The position numbers were made by a program, and so were the translations under genes. Positions 60,780 through 64,000 of a stretch of 64,000 bases of DNA are shown in pieces. The notes under the pieces are model-generated. The model made no database searches and was not told the DNA's origin. It was given only the letters and a program-made list of their open reading frames with translations. The DNA lies in the NCBI GenBank assembly GCA_947643145.1, contig CANRVD010000007.1:1-64000 (forward strand), read 5' to 3'. Each line of letters begins with the position of its first letter. Within the stretch, counting starts at the first letter, position 1. This stretch comes from an uncultured bacterium. GTDB lineage: Bacteria > Bacillota > Clostridia > Lachnospirales > Lachnospiraceae.

Positions 60780-60949
60780 AATATTCTAAAGATGGTGTGA
60801 CTTATTCAAAACCTGTAGATGTGACAGACTTAAGGACAGATGGCAGATATTTGTATGCTCGCGGAGATGGTTTGAAAGTTTTGGAAGTCAGAGAGGACGG
60901 AGTATATGTGATATGGTCGCAATCCCAAAAGAAGAGGGGAGAGAAATGA
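60780..60949 (+). pseudogene. Orphaned C-terminal piece of the disrupted lipoprotein gene
   Basis: When the MITE-like element is removed with one TA, the frame continues through DNKYSKDGVTYSKPVD to TDGRYLYARGDGLKVLEV and REDGVYVIWS, then stops at TGA 60947-60949. These residues match the end of the paralog at 62640 (TDGRYLYTSGLNHDLMVLEV, EDGVYEIWSS). The restored gene would have 413 residues. At present this segment has no start of its own. Confidence 0.9.
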
Positions 60950-60969
60950 TTCCATATTAAGATGTAATA

Positions 60970-61107
60970 TTACTCTGCTGATTAAATGCCGACGAATTTT
61001 ACGCAGAATAAATTTCCGTTTGCAAGGACAGACCGGAGCGGGGCGTAGACCAATGTGGCAGATGAAAATTTAAGCAAGTAAATGTCGATATTTAACTGCT
61101 GGAGTAA
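60970..61107 (+). repeat. MITE-like element, copy B4
   Basis: 138 bp with diverged inverted termini (TTACTCTGCTGATTAAAT at the left, ATTTAACTGCTGGAGTAA at the right) and TA on both sides (60968-60969, 61108-61109). Same orientation as B3, 190 bp upstream. Confidence 0.85.
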
Positions 61108-61109
61108 TA

Positions 61110-61495
61110 TATGCAGAGTTAAAATTTTTCGAGAAAATAAAAGAAAGTAGTTGTATTCTTCCATGATGTATGATACATTAAATTTTGTAGTATTGTTTAG
61201 AATTGTTTTGTTAGTGCGTTAAGGAGAATATGGCAAAACAATTTTTGTCTAATACTACTATTTTTTTAGTGAATTTCTATTTTTCATGTGATTTATGTTG
61301 TAATGTCGAGGTGAAAGGTATTTTGGCTTTAACAGATATCTTTGGATGGCAGTGGTATTTTGACTGTTTTGTAATTTCTGTAATTCAACAATATTACATA
61401 ATCATGGTGAAGATTGTATTTTATGCAAATACCGTACAATTTTAACATCTTTTTCGAAAAAGAAAAGGATAAATTTATGCAAGGAGGAATATGTT
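61110..61495. other. AT-rich intergenic stretch
   Basis: 386 bases of low GC with no supported gene. An open frame at 61230-61445 (71 codons) has odd composition, no clear ribosome site, and is not called. The last 15 bases hold an AGGAGG site for the next gene. Confidence 0.45.
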
Positions 61496-61825
61496 ATGAT
61501 TAAAAACAAAGTATTAAAAGCAGGAGTAGGGCTGTTGCTCTCTGTGTCACTTTTAAGTGCAGGTATGGGAGGAAATACAGCATCAGCAGCATGTAAACAT
61601 TCATATGAAGGTGAATATTATAGTTCATCGGTTCGTGCTAAGAGTACGCATCAGTTTAAGAATAAGAAGACGGGTGAATGGGAAAATTGTACTAGAAAGG
61701 ACATTATTAAATGTTATGTGTATAGGTGTGTAAACTGTGGTGAGTACGCAGAAGGAATTGGTTATACGAAAGAAATTTTTACACATTCAAATAAACTGTG
61801 TCCTTTTTATCCGGAGGAAAAATAA
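61496..61825 (+). CDS. Small secreted protein with Cys pairs
   Basis: 109 residues. A signal peptide (VLKAGVGLLLSVSLLSAGM, cut near NTASA) follows a strong AGGAGG. The mature region has five cysteines: an early CKHSYEGEYYSS, NCTRKD, a CYVYRCVNCGEY block with CxxC, and LCPFYPEEK at the end. The pattern suggests disulfides or metal binding. No family recognised. A decayed paralog lies next to it at 61937, so this was a local duplication. Confidence 0.7.
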   Translation: MIKNKVLKAGVGLLLSVSLLSAGMGGNTASAACKHSYEGEYYSSSVRAKSTHQFKNKKTGEWENCTRKDIIKCYVYRCVNCGEYAEGIGYTKEIFTHSNKLCPFYPEEK

Positions 61826-61936
61826 TTCAACAATTACAGTTTGAGAATTACCTTTGATTCTAATTTTGGAAGGGCTGCTTTATGGCTAGAGCAGTTCCTT
61901 CTAAAATTTTAGATGGAAGCATTAGGGGAAAAGGAT

Positions 61937-62120
61937 ATGTCAAAAAGAAGCATAGTAAAAGCGGGAATAGGGTTGCTATTCTCAGTGTTACGTTTAGTAT
62001 GAGTATAAGCAGTATTGTATCAGTAGCAAAAGAATAATTATTCATATGTTGGGAAATACTGCTATTTATCGGTTAAGACTCAAGAGACACGTCAGTTATA
62101 AAATAAAAGAATGGGAGTAT
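61937..62120 (+). pseudogene. Decayed copy of the small secreted protein gene
   Basis: The start MSKRSIVKAGIGLLFSV matches the neighbour's signal peptide. The frame then breaks (stop at 62000-62002) and can be followed after two deletions: TFSMSISSIVSVAKE, and then YSYVGKYCYLSVKTQETRQL, which aligns with HSYEGEYYSSSVRAKSTHQF of the neighbour. A 98-codon open frame at 62046-62342 overlaps this and reads in another frame for most of it; its latter part (KVFGTEFVKILYDMHEKG) is not recognised, so I do not call it as a gene. Confidence 0.65.
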
Positions 62121-62403
62121 GTGAAGTCATTATGCAGTAATGATGGAGCAGGAGAACAACATGATGTTAGAGGACAAAGAAAAGTATTTGGTACAGAATT
62201 TGTCAAAATCCTATATGATATGCATGAAAAAGGTATGATTGTATTTGTTGTACTAGAGGATTTGTATGCTGATGAGTGGGCAGAGTATTTAGATGGCATC
62301 ATGAATTTGGAGAAGATGATAACAGAAGCAGAGCGTAAGTGAAAGGTTTGCATGGAAGAAGGCTGAATAGGAGGTAGTGTAAAACGGATTATGAAAAAAT
62401 CGA

Positions 62404-62538
62404 ACCCCTTTCCTTAGTTGTGGCCGATTATATTTTACTTACGGAAACCCCGTCAAGGCTGAATTTAACGGGCTTTCAGTCCGGCTTGACTGGGTTCCCG
62501 ACGTAAAATTTTGGTCGCCTAAGCCAAAGAAAGGGGAG
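62404..62538. repeat. Long imperfect inverted repeat (possible second MITE type)
   Basis: A 135-bp region that folds on itself: ACCCCTTTCCTT near the left end pairs with AAAGAAAGGGG near the right end, and ATTTTAC, CGG-AA-CCC and GTCAAG-type segments inside pair with GACGTAAAAT, GGGTTCCCG and CTTGAC. It is upstream of the second lipoprotein gene. No TA duplication or relation to the B family was seen. Confidence 0.55.
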
Positions 62539-62639
62539 GTAAAGGCTTATAACCTCTGAAACCATTGAATTTACTGGGGTTGAGCCGATTTTGAGTATAT
62601 AAAGTTGACACTACCGAATAGGAAAAGGGGGAAGGAAAG

Positions 62640-63812
62640 ATGAGAAGTAAAGTGGCATTAGCATCAATTATTTTAGCAGGTGTATTGACACTGACTGCCT
62701 GTGGGGACACAGAGAAGAAAGGAAACAAAGAAGAGCCGAAGAGTACAGAAAGTGCAGAAGTTGGCAAGGCAGATGGCAATGAGCAGAAGACATTTACCGG
62801 GGGTTCCTGGAGTAAGGAAGAGGATGAAAAATATGCCGCATATGAAGGAAATACAGGTGGGTGTGTTGATTATGATAATGGGGGTATTTACTATGTGAAT
62901 TGGGTTGGGGACAAATACCTGTACTACTGGAAGGATGGGAAGAATAAACTAATTCTTGATAAGTGGGTGTCCCAAATTGCATATATGGATGGAAAGGTTT
63001 ACTGTATCTATGATAAGAGTGGAAAAACATATAATCCGGATATTTATCCATCTTATGAGGGTGTGATAGCAGAAGTAGATGTAAAGACAGGAAAATATAC
63101 GGAATTAACAGAGAAAACAGTACACCTAATAACGGTAACAGGGGATGGGATTTATTATCAATGGACTACTGGACCAGATGCAGAAGAGCAGAAAGAGGAA
63201 AATGGGCTTTATTCCTTTAAGGATAAAGAGATGCATGAAATAGAGGAAAGAAATGATAGTGCCATTCCTCAAACGAGGTTTGGAAAATATGCTATAGTAG
63301 CAAGGGTAAAGGGAGAAGAGGTAGAGCATTATGTAATAGATTTAGAAACAAAAGAGGAGAAAGGCATTATCGAAACAGTACCGGGAGAATCCATAGGATT
63401 TAGTTACCGGATGGAGAATAAATTGTTTTTTAACTCTAGTGTAGAAAAGAATTCTGAAAAGTGGACATGGTGGTCACTTGATATGACGACCGGGGAAAAG
63501 AAGCAGGTAAAGGCAGAAAATCCTACAGAAAAGGTACATACTTTTGTTCGTTTGGGAGATTTGTTATATACGGTATGTAATGGCAGTGGAGAAATTGGGA
63601 CGTATGATGAAGGGAAAGAAGAGTTCAAGATTTTAACAATTACAGATATTAATGGGAATCCTTCCAAGGATATCATGAGTAATTTTAAAACAGATGGCAG
63701 GTATTTATATACCAGTGGTTTGAATCATGATTTGATGGTTTTAGAAGTAAAAGAGGATGGCGTATATGAGATATGGTCATCATTTTTGGAAGAGAAGGGG
63801 AAAAAGAAATGA
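62640..63812 (+). CDS. Lipoprotein, intact paralog of the disrupted gene
   Basis: 390 residues. Lipobox LTLTAC with the Cys at about residue 21, then a Glu/Lys/Thr-rich linker and beta-rich body: GGIYYVNWVGDKYLYYWKDG, DKWVSQIAYMDGKVYCIYD, and AEVDVKTGKYTEL. The C-terminus has TDGRYLYTSGLNHDLMVLEV. It is anchored outside the membrane. The body is propeller-like, and function is unknown. RBS GGGGGAAGG precedes the start. The stop overlaps the ATG of the next lipoprotein gene, so they form one unit. This copy shows what the interrupted neighbour was like. Confidence 0.85.
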   Translation: MRSKVALASIILAGVLTLTACGDTEKKGNKEEPKSTESAEVGKADGNEQKTFTGGSWSKEEDEKYAAYEGNTGGCVDYDNGGIYYVNWVGDKYLYYWKDGKNKLILDKWVSQIAYMDGKVYCIYDKSGKTYNPDIYPSYEGVIAEVDVKTGKYTELTEKTVHLITVTGDGIYYQWTTGPDAEEQKEENGLYSFKDKEMHEIEERNDSAIPQTRFGKYAIVARVKGEEVEHYVIDLETKEEKGIIETVPGESIGFSYRMENKLFFNSSVEKNSEKWTWWSLDMTTGEKKQVKAENPTEKVHTFVRLGDLLYTVCNGSGEIGTYDEGKEEFKILTITDINGNPSKDIMSNFKTDGRYLYTSGLNHDLMVLEVKEDGVYEIWSSFLEEKGKKK

Positions 63813-64000
63813 GGGGATATCAGAAATTTGCAGTAGTAATGGTTTGTATATTTGCAGTTTTTTACACCGGCTGTGCCAAACAGGAAAGGAAGCAGGAAGG
63901 TCCGTCAGAGGTGATAAAGCCTGAGACAGTATATGAGTCGGAAATGATTGCCAGTATGGCAGCGGGAAAGGATAAGGATATTTATATTGGTCTTTACAAT
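63809..64000 (+). CDS. Lipoprotein, N-terminal part only (runs off the window)
   Basis: 64 codons to the window end. MRGYQKFAVVMVCIFAVFYTGC is a lipoprotein signal with Cys at residue 22, followed by a Lys/Glu-rich linker. It overlaps the previous stop codon by ATGA. Its body cannot be seen, so relation to the other two lipoproteins cannot be judged. Confidence 0.7.
   Translation, partial: MRGYQKFAVVMVCIFAVFYTGCAKQERKQEGPSEVIKPETVYESEMIASMAAGKDKDIYIGLYN

Noticed and set aside
61230-61445. 71-codon open frame
   Set aside because: There is no ribosome site, composition is that of AT-rich non-coding DNA, and no family resemblance.
62046-62342. 98-codon frame next to the decayed secreted-protein gene
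   Set aside because: Its first part overlaps sequence homologous to the intact neighbour in a different frame, and the rest matches nothing I recognise.

Overview
The window is chromosomal DNA of a low-GC Gram-positive bacterium. The gene set points to the Clostridia, most likely a motile member of the Lachnospiraceae. This is an inference from CheV, HemZ, a HydE-like radical SAM enzyme, BspA-type leucine-rich surface proteins, CIRCE operators, strong AGGAGG ribosome sites and typical clostridial neighbour pairs. I saw no rRNA, tRNA, CRISPR array, phage or complete insertion sequence.

Region 1 (0.3-13.6 kb) is a sugar biosynthesis and glycosylation cluster. It holds a full set of pseudaminic acid genes: pseB, pseF, a fused pseG-pseH, pseI and pseC. 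Interleaved are two glycosyltransferase-like proteins, an FkbM-type methyltransferase, an ATP-grasp ligase and a second DegT-type sugar aminotransferase, which could tailor the sugar. An iron-type alcohol dehydrogenase follows. Region 2 (14-24.7 kb) has a 1,844-residue leucine-rich-repeat surface protein with an embedded papain-like region, an XRE regulator, a sulfatase-superfamily protein next to an APS-kinase/methyltransferase fusion, a GntR regulator and a GtrA membrane protein. Region 3 (24.9-32.5 kb) has two CgeB-like glycosyltransferases, cheV, a subtilase on the minus strand and two CDP-glycerol glycerophosphotransferase-like proteins. CheV, the CgeB-like proteins and the pse genes together suggest flagellin glycosylation, although no flagellin gene is in the window.

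Region 4 (32.5-49 kb) is largely housekeeping: an operon with a C39-like membrane peptidase, relA, an MBL hydrolase and hemZ; an AgrC/AgrA-like two-component system with a predicted LytTR target before a 64-residue membrane peptide; a small RHH regulator with an HD-GYP protein; aspS; a PAP2 phosphatase; leuS; and a CaCA antiporter behind a probable yybP-ykoY riboswitch. Region 5 (49-58 kb) has htpG with two CIRCE operators flanking its promoter, then an MMPL exporter, a secreted coiled-coil partner and a TetR regulator with matching operator-like palindromes at the MMPL promoter, then a HydE-like enzyme. Region 6 (58-64 kb) is accessory: a PD-(D/E)XK protein with a 12-bp tandem repeat, lipoprotein paralogs, a small secreted protein and its decayed copy.

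Two dispersed non-coding repeat families run through the window. One is a MITE-like element with TTAC(T/C)-type inverted termini and TA on both sides (four copies). One copy sits inside a lipoprotein gene, and removing it with one TA restores the reading frame exactly. The other is a composite of intrinsic-terminator hairpins (five copies) placed at the ends of transcription units.
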